From: Planctomycetaceae bacterium
GTDB taxonomy: Bacteria > Planctomycetota > Planctomycetia > Planctomycetales > Planctomycetaceae
Length of the DNA stretch: 36,916 nt
NCBI GenBank assembly: GCA_002722955.1
Contig: PBMZ01000150.1
Coordinates: forward strand, 1 to 36,916
Direction: 5' to 3'
This document shows, piece after piece, positions 15,241-24,221 of this stretch. The first letter of the stretch is position 1; each line of letters starts with the position of its first letter. Both the position numbers and the translations under genes were made by a program. The notes beneath the pieces are model-generated. The model was not told the origin of the DNA. It did not search any database and worked only from the letters and a program-made list of their open reading frames with translations.

Positions 15241-16646
15241 CTGAACAGCCGGGCGAACGCAAACGCTTCTCGCGAAAACTGCTGACACTGCCATCCGATC
15301 GGCTCAAGCCGCAGAAGTCACAAGCCAGCGAACGCGGTCATCAATTTGCCGTGCCAACGGTGCCAACCAAGGCTGCGGTCAATGTCGAATATCAATCGGT
15401 CAAAGGGATTCTGCACGAACGATTGATCGACGAGATGAACGATCAAAACATTCTGGCTCAGTCCGATGACGAATTGGAGAGCTTTGTTAGCGAGTTCGTC
15501 GCCAATGTCCTCGACAACGAAGATTGGCCGCTTAACGGACAGGAACGGCGTCGTTTGGGCGAGGACCTTGTCGACGAGACACTGGGAACAGGACCGCTCG
15601 CGGTGTTAATGGCTGATCCCGCGGTGACAGACATTTTGGTGAACCGTTTCGATCAAGTTTACATCGAACGCTTTGGGCAACTCGAGGACACGGACGTGCG
15701 ATTTCGTGACGAAGAGCATCTCGTCCGAATCATCCAACGCATCGCCGCTCGAGTCGGCCGACGTATCGACACATCATCGCCAATGGTCGACGCTCGCTTG
15801 CCCGACGGCAGCCGCGTTAACGCAACATTGTCACCAATCACGATCGATGGCCCCACATTGTCGATTCGTCGATTCGGCCGAAAACGTCTGAAGAGTGATG
15901 AACTGAAGCGGCTTGGAATGTTCTCGCCACAGATGCAGCAGTTCTTCGAGATCATTGTTCGGGAACGCAAGAACGTATTGATCTCGGGCGGCACAGGTTC
16001 GGGCAAGTCGACATTTCTGGGATCGATTGCCGAATCAATCGCACACAATGAACGCGTGATAACCATCGAAGACGCGGCCGAGTTGATGCTTGATCAACGA
16101 CATGTCATTCGCATGGAAACTCGAGCGCCCAACCTTGAAGGGCAAGGCCGAATTTCTCAGCGAGATCTGGTGATCAACGCACTGCGGATGCGGCCCGATC
16201 GAATCATCGTCGGGGAAGTCCGCGGCGGCGAAGCCCTCGATATGCTTCAAGCGATGAACACGGGGCACGATGGAAGCCTGACAACAATTCACGCCAACAG
16301 TCCTCGCGACGCGGTTTCTCGATTAGAGACGATGGTGATGATGGCGGGAATGGAACTGCCGTCGAAAGCGATCCGAGAGCAATGCACATCCGCCTTGGAC
16401 TTTATTCTGCATGTGCGCCGCTTCGAAGATGGAACTCGCCGAGTCGAACGGGTGTCCGAGCTGGTTGGAATGGAACAGGAAGTCCCGCAACTGCAGGACA
16501 TTTTCGTCTTTGAACGTCGTCAACAAGCTGGAAAATCTACCGGTCAATTCAAAGCGACCGGCATCATCCCGCGCGCCATCGAAGAACTGCGCGGTCGTGG
16601 AATTGACGTCCCCATCCAAGAGCTATTCGGGAATGCAACGCGATGA
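15237..16646 (+). CDS. cpaF: CpaF/TadA secretion ATPase
   Basis: 469 residues. The hexameric type II/IV secretion ATPase fold is clear: Walker A GGTGSGKST (251-259), Walker B region with RPDRIIVGEVRGGEALDMLQ, His box GHDGSLTTIHAN, and the CpaF-type N-terminal region. It powers Flp pilus assembly at the inner membrane with TadB and TadC. It overlaps the genes on both sides by the four bases ATGA, which supports both starts and translational coupling. Length is normal for the family. Confidence 0.96.
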   Translation: MTEQPGERKRFSRKLLTLPSDRLKPQKSQASERGHQFAVPTVPTKAAVNVEYQSVKGILHERLIDEMNDQNILAQSDDELESFVSEFVANVLDNEDWPLNGQERRRLGEDLVDETLGTGPLAVLMADPAVTDILVNRFDQVYIERFGQLEDTDVRFRDEEHLVRIIQRIAARVGRRIDTSSPMVDARLPDGSRVNATLSPITIDGPTLSIRRFGRKRLKSDELKRLGMFSPQMQQFFEIIVRERKNVLISGGTGSGKSTFLGSIAESIAHNERVITIEDAAELMLDQRHVIRMETRAPNLEGQGRISQRDLVINALRMRPDRIIVGEVRGGEALDMLQAMNTGHDGSLTTIHANSPRDAVSRLETMVMMAGMELPSKAIREQCTSALDFILHVRRFEDGTRRVERVSELVGMEQEVPQLQDIFVFERRQQAGKSTGQFKATGIIPRAIEELRGRGIDVPIQELFGNATR

Positions 16647-17491
16647 ACTCGATAGTCTGGCCTATGGGACTGAGTGCAGCCGTCGGGTTGGTTGCCTGGC
16701 ATTGGCGCCGCGCGTGGCTTCGCGATCAGGTAAGACAACGATTACAAACGCAGAGCGAAGCCGAAGAAACGCTACCGAGACTTGAGCGACCTTTTGCCGG
16801 GCGACATTACATCTGGCCCGTGGTTGCCGGAGTCTTGTCGTCGACAGCGTTGATAACCGGATTGAGTTGCCCCGCAAACATAGCCGTGGGCATAGGCCTC
16901 GTAGTTCTACTTTTATTGACCCAAATCGACGCCTGGATTCTTGAGTGGCGACTGAGTCGTATTGAACGCCAATTGGCCGATTGCATTGACATCTTAGTCG
17001 CCTCGGTACAAGCCGGAGCGTCCTTACAAGCCGCGCTCGACAGCGCGGCTAATGAATGTAGCCAACCTCTGAAACGCGAATTCGAAGAGATGGTCGCTCG
17101 GCTAAGACTGGGCGACGCGCCACCCGACGTCTTCGAACTCTTAATGAAACGCGTCCCCGCGGAATCTTTCCGCTTGTTCTGCACGACCGTAACCGTCAAT
17201 TGGGAAGCAGGCGGCGCACTGGCGAGCACACTTGCCGCAATCGGCGAGACAATTCGTGACCGAATGCAAATCGCGCGACAAGTCAGAACACTTAGCACCC
17301 AAGGTCGAATCACGACGATGTCTGTTTTAGGCGTCACCTACTTTCTGGCCGCGATGATGTGGCAAAGCGATCCTCTTCGCATGGAAGGTTTCTTGAGTAC
17401 TTCAGTCGGTCAATGGCTGACAACTGCCGCATTGGTTCTGCAAGGTGTCGGAATCGCGATGGTGTCCAAGATTAGTCGTCCAAAGGTGTAA
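16643..17491 (+). CDS. tadB: TadB-like inner-membrane platform protein
   Basis: 282 residues. A helix near the N-terminus, two helices around 55-95, the T2SF/GspF cytoplasmic domain (about 110-240; LVASVQAGASLQAALDS and a later GGALASTLAAIGETIRDRM-like stretch) and C-terminal helices match TadB. It forms the inner-membrane platform with TadC and contacts the CpaF ATPase. The start overlaps cpaF by four bases. Confidence 0.93.
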   Translation: MNSIVWPMGLSAAVGLVAWHWRRAWLRDQVRQRLQTQSEAEETLPRLERPFAGRHYIWPVVAGVLSSTALITGLSCPANIAVGIGLVVLLLLTQIDAWILEWRLSRIERQLADCIDILVASVQAGASLQAALDSAANECSQPLKREFEEMVARLRLGDAPPDVFELLMKRVPAESFRLFCTTVTVNWEAGGALASTLAAIGETIRDRMQIARQVRTLSTQGRITTMSVLGVTYFLAAMMWQSDPLRMEGFLSTSVGQWLTTAALVLQGVGIAMVSKISRPKV

Positions 17492-17493
17492 TC

Positions 17494-18429
17494 ATGTTTG
17501 ATATCCCATCCTGGTTACCACCGATTCTTGGCTTAGCAATCCTTGCTGCCGTGGTCATTTTGCGTCTTCAAACGGCGAACCAAATTCGCACGCGATTAAG
17601 CGACGAAGACGAGCCACTCGAAGAGCCTACGGAAAACACAGCCAGCCGAAGCGAACCGGCGACGGGATTGATTTCCAACTGGCTGTATCTCGCGGGATTT
17701 CGTTCGCCGAATGCAACCATAACCTTCGTCGCTGCCACCACCGGATTGGCGTTGGTCGGTGGCATTGTAATGTACCGAATTCACTCGGAAGGAACTGTTG
17801 ATCAAATCGCCAATTTAGTGTCCGCCATTCCAGGTGGTGTCGGTAATGTCATCATTCCCTTTGTACTGGCAATGCCGTGGTTCGTTTGGACTGTGATCCT
17901 GCTGTTGCCAATGCTGTTCGTTCGAGCGGTCCGGCGTCAACGCGTTCAATTGATCGAAGAAGATTTACCTCTTGTTCTCGATTTGCTCAACACATTGGCT
18001 CAAGCGGGAATCGGATTCGACGCAGCACTAGATCGAATTCTGGACGCTCAATCCGCCGATCGACCACTAATCCAAGAGCTTCGCACATTTCAATACGACT
18101 TGCTCGCAGGCCGGCCTCGGATTGAGTCACTGCGCCGGCTTGCTCGCCGAATCAATGTCGCCACGTTTTCAACGTTTATCTCGGCGATCATTCAGTCGGA
18201 ACAAGTTGGTGCAGGGATAGCTCAAACGTTACGAATCCAAGCAGCCGACTTTCGCAGTCGCCGCCGAGAAAAAGCAATGGCCGCGGCAATGACCGTGCCT
18301 TCGAAGCTAATTGTCCCAATGGTCATCGGATTCTTGCCCGGAGTCTTCGTTGCGTTAATGGGTCCACTGTTGTTTCAAGCGTTGCAGATGTTAGATCGAA
18401 CAATGCGCGGTGTCGGCGGAGGAGGATAA
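17494..18429 (+). CDS. tadC: TadC-like inner-membrane platform protein
   Basis: 311 residues, two bases after tadB. Membrane helices near 8-25, 65-90, 110-140 and the C-terminus enclose a T2SF domain (about 150-275; EDLPLVLDLLNTLAQAGIGFD, then SEQVGAGIAQTLRIQA and RREKAMAAA), the standard TadC pattern. It pairs with TadB. The coding region ends in a Gly-rich tail and is followed by a repeat-filled gap. Confidence 0.93.
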   Translation: MFDIPSWLPPILGLAILAAVVILRLQTANQIRTRLSDEDEPLEEPTENTASRSEPATGLISNWLYLAGFRSPNATITFVAATTGLALVGGIVMYRIHSEGTVDQIANLVSAIPGGVGNVIIPFVLAMPWFVWTVILLLPMLFVRAVRRQRVQLIEEDLPLVLDLLNTLAQAGIGFDAALDRILDAQSADRPLIQELRTFQYDLLAGRPRIESLRRLARRINVATFSTFISAIIQSEQVGAGIAQTLRIQAADFRSRRREKAMAAAMTVPSKLIVPMVIGFLPGVFVALMGPLLFQALQMLDRTMRGVGGGG

Positions 18430-18881
18430 AGAATCGTAACCCGACGCGTGAGCGAGGGATTGGTCACACGCCCTGAAAATCATGTTGTCTTGTTTGCGGT
18501 AAGTATAACCAGTCCCTTGCTCACGCGTTTTGATGATGCGTTCTTTAGCCTCAAAGAGGCGGTACAGAAATAGCCGCGACCGTGAGGTCGGGGCTATTTC
18601 AAGAAGATTCGCAAGGTCCGAAGGACGGACACAAAAGGCTGTGCCGGTCCTTCGGACCTCCTAAGAAACATGCTCATTTTCCCCAACCTCACGGTCGAGG
18701 CTATTTCGGTACCGCCTCTTTGAGGCTAAAGATCGCAACATCAAAAAGTCTCGCATCGGATTTCGATCATCGTTTCAATTATTTTGTATCGGGCAGAGGA
18801 TAGCGGCAAAGGAATTCCTTGGACTGAAACTCTTCATTCCTCTGCCCCCATCCCTTTGCCTAACCCTTCGGTCATCAAACC
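18430..18881. repeat. Intergenic region with nested palindrome and G-rich hairpin repeats
   Basis: No credible ORF. The gap holds GACGCGTGAGCGAGGG (about 18441-18456), a nested palindrome with outer arms 18544-18575 and 18699-18730 (32 bp, one mismatch, left arm begins TTTAGCCTCAAAGAGGCGGT), an inner pair about 18577-18593 with 18681-18697, a central hairpin around AGGTCCGAAGGAC (18614-18626), and at 18793-18862 an imperfect hairpin related to the one at 13931-14008. It separates tadC from the DUF192-tadE-tadG group, which may therefore be transcribed separately. Confidence 0.85.
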
Positions 18882-19298
18882 ATGTGGCACGAATCATCAA
18901 TTCAACTACTGCGTCGAGACAATGGAGACGTCGTCATCGAAGTGCTCCACATCGCGAACACGATCTGGACGCGTTTCGTTGGCTTGCAGTTCAAGCGTGC
19001 TCTGCCAACAGGCCACGCGCTGCTGATCGTCCCGTGCAGTTCGATTCACACCATCTGTGTCCGATTCGCGATCGACGTTTTCTTCCTATCCGATCAAGGC
19101 GAGGTCACCGAAGTCCATCGAGACGTTCGTCCGTGGCGATTCGCACTCCCGTCAAGAAAGGCATTCGCCGTGCTCGAAACGACGGCGGGAGAAATCGATC
19201 TCGAAGAAGGAACACAAGTCGTCATGAATGGATTCGCTGACTCGGAAGCGAAGTCGTTGCCACAATGCCTGTTGCCCGTCCAAGGAGATGAAGAATGA
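18882..19298 (+). CDS. DUF192 family protein in the tad locus
   Basis: 138 residues from ATG 18882. The DUF192 pattern is recognisable: TRFVGLQFKRALP near the start, then SSIHTICVRFAIDVFFLSDQ and FAVLETTAGEIDL. DUF192 proteins are small, often secreted, and of unknown function; they are frequently found in tad clusters of several phyla. This copy has no signal peptide. The gene overlaps tadE by four bases (ATGA), so the product is made together with TadE. Confidence 0.88.
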   Translation: MWHESSIQLLRRDNGDVVIEVLHIANTIWTRFVGLQFKRALPTGHALLIVPCSSIHTICVRFAIDVFFLSDQGEVTEVHRDVRPWRFALPSRKAFAVLETTAGEIDLEEGTQVVMNGFADSEAKSLPQCLLPVQGDEE

Positions 19299-20287
19299 GA
19301 AGCACGCGCCATTCAAAAACTCCATCAAGATGTAGCTACCGTCGCCAGACGGTAGACATTCACGAAACGACTCCACGCTCTGGCGAGCGTAACTACAAGC
19401 CGAAACGCTCAGGCCAAGCATTAACGGAATTCGCAATTCTCTTGCCCCTGTTAGTCGTGGTCATCGGAGCAACGTTGACATTCGGCTTATTCTTCTTCCA
19501 AGCGAATACACTCCAACAGGCGGTCGACGTAGCCGCTCAAGAAATTGCGCGCATGCCGTTCGAAACAACACGAAGGCTCGGCTTAGGCGATCTCGATGCT
19601 GCAAATACGACGGTCATGTACGACAACGACTTTCGCACGCAAATTTATGACGAACAATTCTTAGTCATCCATGAAACCGAATGGGATACCTCAACAGCAT
19701 TCAACGGAGACTTCCAAGCCTACGTCGACACATTGCCACTGTTAAATCGACTCCTGTCGACAGTCATGGTCCGTGATGATTCACTGGCCCCCGGAGCCGT
19801 GCGGTATCCGGGCGCGGTCGTGACAAACAGCATCACCAACGAAGAGACCGTGCTCATTCCAATCATCGGTTACAACGCCGATGGATCGGAAACGTTGATT
19901 GAATGGGTCGCTCCGGTTGAGGAAATTCGTCCCGGCGGCGGCGAAGGACCATACAGTTTGACGGCAACGAACACGGCCGCTTCATTTGTTCCCGGCATGG
20001 TTGCGTTGCGAATCAATTATCCGGCCCAATCAACAACACTCGTGAATCGAACTGGAAGTCCCGGGCAAGTCATCATAGAAGCCGACGACTCGTCGCTTGC
20101 TGACGGAGACACTGGTTCGAATTACTCGCTGGCAGTCGCCGCGGAATCAGGAGTTGCGGACACAACGATCTACAGCGGCCGATACGGACTCGGCCGGCAA
20201 GCAGCATTGATGGTTGCCAACGGTGTGAGACCCTATCGAAAGGTAATCACAGTCCAAGCCATCTATCGCCGCGAGGTGTTTCAATGA
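19295..20287 (+). CDS. tadE: TadE-like pseudopilin/minor pilin with inserted palindrome
   Basis: 330 residues. After a basic N-terminus, RSGQALTEFAILLPLLVVVI (about 39-58) matches the TadE signature, with the pseudopilin-like Glu in the ALTEFA motif and a long hydrophobic helix. A large extracytoplasmic domain follows (TadE is usually about 150-200 residues, so this one is long). The start at 19295 is supported by the ATGA overlap with the DUF192 gene. Codons about 13-34 (DNA 19332-19396) hold an inverted repeat resembling the interspersed palindromes between genes. The stop overlaps tadG by four bases. Confidence 0.88.
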   Translation: MRSTRHSKTPSRCSYRRQTVDIHETTPRSGERNYKPKRSGQALTEFAILLPLLVVVIGATLTFGLFFFQANTLQQAVDVAAQEIARMPFETTRRLGLGDLDAANTTVMYDNDFRTQIYDEQFLVIHETEWDTSTAFNGDFQAYVDTLPLLNRLLSTVMVRDDSLAPGAVRYPGAVVTNSITNEETVLIPIIGYNADGSETLIEWVAPVEEIRPGGGEGPYSLTATNTAASFVPGMVALRINYPAQSTTLVNRTGSPGQVIIEADDSSLADGDTGSNYSLAVAAESGVADTTIYSGRYGLGRQAALMVANGVRPYRKVITVQAIYRREVFQ

Positions 20288-21660
20288 GACGCATGAGTGA
20301 AAAAGTTCGCCCTCGCCAAGATCGCCGCCGCGGGCAGTCATTGATCTTGATGTTCTTCGTGTTCCTCGCCTTGATCGGCGTCTTGGCATTAACGCTGGAC
20401 TTCGGTTTCGTGATGCTGTCACGTCGTCAAATGCAAACCGGGGTCAACACCGCCGCCATCGAAGGTCTGCGAGGCCGCGGACTTGCCAACTTCGACGCCA
20501 ACAACGAAACACTCCGCCGCAACAACGCCCGCAACATCTTGCAGCTTACCTATGACGACGACTTCGATCTTTCCACCAACAACACAACCGTCGGCGCCGG
20601 AATCGATAGCTCACTGATTCAAGGCAACGGATTCCAATCAACAACAATCGGCCCAGCCAACACAACTCTCTCCGAAAACTTGGCCAACCGAGCGAATTTT
20701 ATCTTTCGTCCTAACAACTTTCAGTTGAACGCGGCAAACTTAGACCACGGAGACATGCTCGTCGGCCGCTATCAATCCAACGCCGTTCACTCCGAAGACG
20801 CTGCCTATCTTCGGCCAGACTTCGATCCAACCGGAACGACCGCATTCTTAATTCGAATGCGGCGAACTCACAATCCCGCCGGTCTTGATGAGGTAACCGA
20901 CGTCAGCTCAAGAGGCGGCGGCCTGCCCTTGATGTTAGCCCGGATGAGCTTCCTACGAGCCGAAGACGCCAGCGCCCCGTATTCCATCCGCCGAGACGGA
21001 GTCACCGTCCGAGCCACCGCCATCGCTGATTCAGTTCCCGCTCGATCTGTCGGCGTGTCGAATATGACGTTGGCTCCGCCAATCGTCGGAGCCGCACCGA
21101 TCTCAATCAGTCTCGCCGATTGGCAAGCCCTCACGGTCAATACGAGCTACGACCTAAGCAGAACCAACGGCGATTTGCTTACGGGAACAACCGTTGTTGC
21201 TAACACTCGACGCGTCCTCGCCAACCAACCGTTATTCGCGTGCCAAACCCAAGCGTCCATCGAACAAGCATGGCCGGAACCAAATCTACTAGCTGACGGC
21301 ACGAACGCCGAGTTTTATGCCGCCATCTTCAATACGACCACATCAGCGACCACCCGCGTCAGCGAAGACCTGCTCATCGGTTTCGTCCGCATCCAATTGA
21401 ATCGAACAGGCGCGAACTACACGCTAACGCCTCTACCTCAAATCACGGCCGCGGAAAACGCAGTCTCGCTGCCTGCCATCGGTTGGCAACAAGCGGTTCG
21501 CACGCAGTTGCAGTCGAACGCCACATTCGCCGCTCTGAACAACGCAGATCAAACCGTCGCTCTGGCCGAGCTGATAACGATTGCGTTCCAACAATCCGAC
21601 TCACTGGCGATCAATGACAACGGCCTCTTAACGCCAGCGTTAGTTCGAGCAATCCGATAG
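20284..21660 (+). CDS. tadG: TadG-like pilus assembly protein
   Basis: 458 residues. The N-terminal RRRGQSLILMFFVFLALIGV and ALTLDFGFVMLSRRQMQ stretch is the TadG/TadE-like N-terminal segment (one membrane helix with a D-x-G pair), followed by a Thr/Asn-rich extracytoplasmic domain without a clear named fold; no von Willebrand A motif was seen. Predicted to be a membrane-anchored minor component or pseudopilin-like partner of TadE. It ends 12 bp from the stop of the convergent DUF1592-type gene, so there is almost no room for terminators. Confidence 0.85.
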   Translation: MRRMSEKVRPRQDRRRGQSLILMFFVFLALIGVLALTLDFGFVMLSRRQMQTGVNTAAIEGLRGRGLANFDANNETLRRNNARNILQLTYDDDFDLSTNNTTVGAGIDSSLIQGNGFQSTTIGPANTTLSENLANRANFIFRPNNFQLNAANLDHGDMLVGRYQSNAVHSEDAAYLRPDFDPTGTTAFLIRMRRTHNPAGLDEVTDVSSRGGGLPLMLARMSFLRAEDASAPYSIRRDGVTVRATAIADSVPARSVGVSNMTLAPPIVGAAPISISLADWQALTVNTSYDLSRTNGDLLTGTTVVANTRRVLANQPLFACQTQASIEQAWPEPNLLADGTNAEFYAAIFNTTTSATTRVSEDLLIGFVRIQLNRTGANYTLTPLPQITAAENAVSLPAIGWQQAVRTQLQSNATFAALNNADQTVALAELITIAFQQSDSLAINDNGLLTPALVRAIR

Positions 21661-21672
21661 CCGAATCTAAGA

Positions 21673-24219
21673 TCATTTCGTCAAGAACACATCGCTCAGA
21701 ACGACAAGCTTGATTAAGTCCCGCATGCCGCCAGATTTCTTCTTGAGCTTATCGACAATTGCATCGACCTCACCGCGGTCCAGCGGCTCCATCGCGCGGC
21801 CGCTGGCGTATGAGAGTAGCTTTGTTGTCAGGTTGCGAGTAATTAGTTGCTCGCTTTTCAGTAGGTGTTGCTTGAGGTCATCAATGTTCTTGACGGTGGG
21901 TCCGTTTGAGAATGTTGCCGAAGAGTCAATTGGCAGATTACGGCCTGAGCCTCGATAGTGCGTGCGCCATAGGCCGAGTTCATCGAAATTCTCGAACGCA
22001 AACCCGAGCGGGTCGATCTTTCGGTGGCACTTGCTGCAAGCTTCTTGTTGGCGATGAGCGACCAGTTGATCTCGGATCGTCTTCGCGCTTCGTAGGTCTG
22101 GCGACACCGGGTCGACGTCTGGTGGCGGAGAAGCAGGCGGCGTTCCAAGAATGCTTTCGAGAACCCAAACACCGCGCACGACCGGCGATGTGTCGACACC
22201 ATTGGCTGTCGCCGTCATCAACGCCGGCATCGTCAAGATGCCACCACCATGAGGCGCTTTCGCGGCGACTTTCCGAAACGCATCACCCCAAACATCGTCG
22301 CGCCGATAAATCCACTGCGAAGTGCGTTCGTTCAGAAACGTGTAATCCGAATCGACGAAATGCCGAATCGGTCCGTTCGTTTTGACCAAGTCCGCGAAGA
22401 AGGCGTCAATCTGTTCCCGCATCTCAACTTCCATCGCGCGGTGGAAGTAGAATCCGCCTGGGGGGGGCATTGATCCAAGTTTGTCGATGCGCAGCCATCT
22501 TTCAGGGAAACGCCGAAAGAAGGCGACCGCTCTTGGATCGTTGAGCATGCGGTCGACTTGAGCTGACAGGACGTCAGGCTCAACCAGTTTGTTGTCCTCC
22601 GCGAGCTTGAAGAGTTCATCGTCCGGCATCGTCGACCATAGAAAGTAACTCAACCGCGATGCCAACTCGTAACTGTCAAGACGACCGGTCGACTCCTGTA
22701 AGTAATAGAATCGCGGAGACGCGATGATGGCGGTGTAGCCCGCTCGAAGTGCTTCGGCTCGGTCAACGCCCGCTTTGATTTGTGACTCGACAAGTCCCAC
22801 GTAACGCGCCACGTCGCTAACCTCAACGGGACGACGAAATGCTCTTCGCGCAAAACGCAGAACCAAGGTTGCAACGGATACATCCGCGCTCTTGCCATAA
22901 AGGGCAACATGACTCTGTGGCGGCCATAACTTATCGAGCGGCTCGATGCTGAGACTGTAGATTCGCAGTTGCGGTCCACGATAACCCTTGGCAAACAGAG
23001 CCTTCACCATGTTGGGTTCGTAAGCGTTCTTCTCTTCACGTGACGCATTCTTGGCAGGCGGTGGTGAGTACTCATCGGGATAAAATTTCTCGACCAGTTG
23101 CGACGGTTTCAGGCCGCGACTGTACGGAGCGTTGTCCCAGCCGACCCACGGAAGCCAGGTGGAGTCAAGCCAGCAGTCGAATGTCAATGTTCGTTTGGTT
23201 CCGTCACCGGGAACCTTCCATTGAGTGAGCTGCCGAGACGTTGGGTTTTCTCCTAAGCCGCCACGTTTTGCGTCAGCGATGTGCAGGCCGACAAGGAACT
23301 CTTCATCCTGGCGGCTCTTGATAAGCTCGCCCCATTCATGTTTCTGATTGTGCCCCGACACCTCAATCGAGATTCGATACTGAGTTGTTAAACCCACGCC
23401 ATTCCGTGATAACTCGCGCGACGAAACGCGGCCGAGTCCACCTGTACTTGCTCCCGGTTCACGATATCGTTGATAGATGCCGTCGTATCCAGACACGAAA
23501 TCTCGTGAATATCGTTGCAGCCAACCGCCGGGGCCTTCCGTTCGAATCGGGCTCTCGTATCGACGAACGGCCAAGTCCGGCTTCTTTTCGAGATGGGTGG
23601 CGATGCCCAAACTGTACTCAGCGGCACCGATGATTTGTTTCAGCAGAAAGTCTGACATGACAAGACGGCTGCCGATGTTATCGAAGCCTTCTTCGATTTG
23701 GTCAGCCGGGAACTCGCGCGTGGGATCGTCGCTATTCCATTGAGCTCGCCCGTTGCCATTGCGATCTTCGAGCTTTGTCACAAGCAGCGAATCGTAATCG
23801 GCGTTGCCTTGTAGATACAGTAAATCTCGAAGTGTGCTGCGTAGCTCATGACGATTCAGTCGACGCATCACGGTCTTGCCACCAGTGCTCTTTTGCTGCT
23901 CGTAAGCCAACTTCAATGCGCTGGTGATGGCATCGATGACCTTGGCATTCTCTTTTGCATCGGGCCGAGGCCGACCTTTGGGCGGCATGCTTCCGCGATT
24001 CAGTTGATCGACGATCGCCTGCCAAGTTTCCAAAGTCTCATGATCTTTTAGGTTCGGGCTGATGTTGTCGAACCGCAAATCGTTTTCTTGTTTCTTGTCA
24101 CCGTGACACTCGAAGCAATGCTGCCGCAGGAATGAACGGACACTGTTAAGCTCCGAGTCCGCAAGGAGTGAGCCGACCGGAAGAAGTGCTAGAGCTATCA
24201 GAAGCATCAGTCTCGGCAT
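21673..24219 (-). CDS. Planctomycete cytochrome c protein with DUF1587/1592/1588/1585 domains
   Basis: 848 residues from ATG 24219, chosen because MPRLMLLIALALLPVGSLLA is a clean signal peptide and because the next upstream gene ends at 24222; the frame is open further upstream but that part overlaps DUF1552. A CFECH haem motif (35-39) lies in the N-terminal planctomycete cytochrome domain. A DUF1587-type stretch, a carbohydrate-binding-like middle, DUF1592 (SYELASRLSYFLWSTMPDDE), DUF1588 and DUF1585 follow; the C-terminal part has a second CxxCH (CSKCH) in the RKIDPLGFAFENFDELG motif. These proteins are periplasmic, paired with DUF1552, and probably take part in oxidative degradation of organic matter. 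Confidence 0.93.
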   Translation of the reverse strand: MPRLMLLIALALLPVGSLLADSELNSVRSFLRQHCFECHGDKKQENDLRFDNISPNLKDHETLETWQAIVDQLNRGSMPPKGRPRPDAKENAKVIDAITSALKLAYEQQKSTGGKTVMRRLNRHELRSTLRDLLYLQGNADYDSLLVTKLEDRNGNGRAQWNSDDPTREFPADQIEEGFDNIGSRLVMSDFLLKQIIGAAEYSLGIATHLEKKPDLAVRRYESPIRTEGPGGWLQRYSRDFVSGYDGIYQRYREPGASTGGLGRVSSRELSRNGVGLTTQYRISIEVSGHNQKHEWGELIKSRQDEEFLVGLHIADAKRGGLGENPTSRQLTQWKVPGDGTKRTLTFDCWLDSTWLPWVGWDNAPYSRGLKPSQLVEKFYPDEYSPPPAKNASREEKNAYEPNMVKALFAKGYRGPQLRIYSLSIEPLDKLWPPQSHVALYGKSADVSVATLVLRFARRAFRRPVEVSDVARYVGLVESQIKAGVDRAEALRAGYTAIIASPRFYYLQESTGRLDSYELASRLSYFLWSTMPDDELFKLAEDNKLVEPDVLSAQVDRMLNDPRAVAFFRRFPERWLRIDKLGSMPPPGGFYFHRAMEVEMREQIDAFFADLVKTNGPIRHFVDSDYTFLNERTSQWIYRRDDVWGDAFRKVAAKAPHGGGILTMPALMTATANGVDTSPVVRGVWVLESILGTPPASPPPDVDPVSPDLRSAKTIRDQLVAHRQQEACSKCHRKIDPLGFAFENFDELGLWRTHYRGSGRNLPIDSSATFSNGPTVKNIDDLKQHLLKSEQLITRNLTTKLLSYASGRAMEPLDRGEVDAIVDKLKKKSGGMRDLIKLVVLSDVFLTK

Positions 24220-24221
24220 GA

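Noticed and set aside
18582..18803. 73-codon plus-strand frame
   Set aside because: Located in the nested palindrome between tadC and the DUF192 gene; no protein features.
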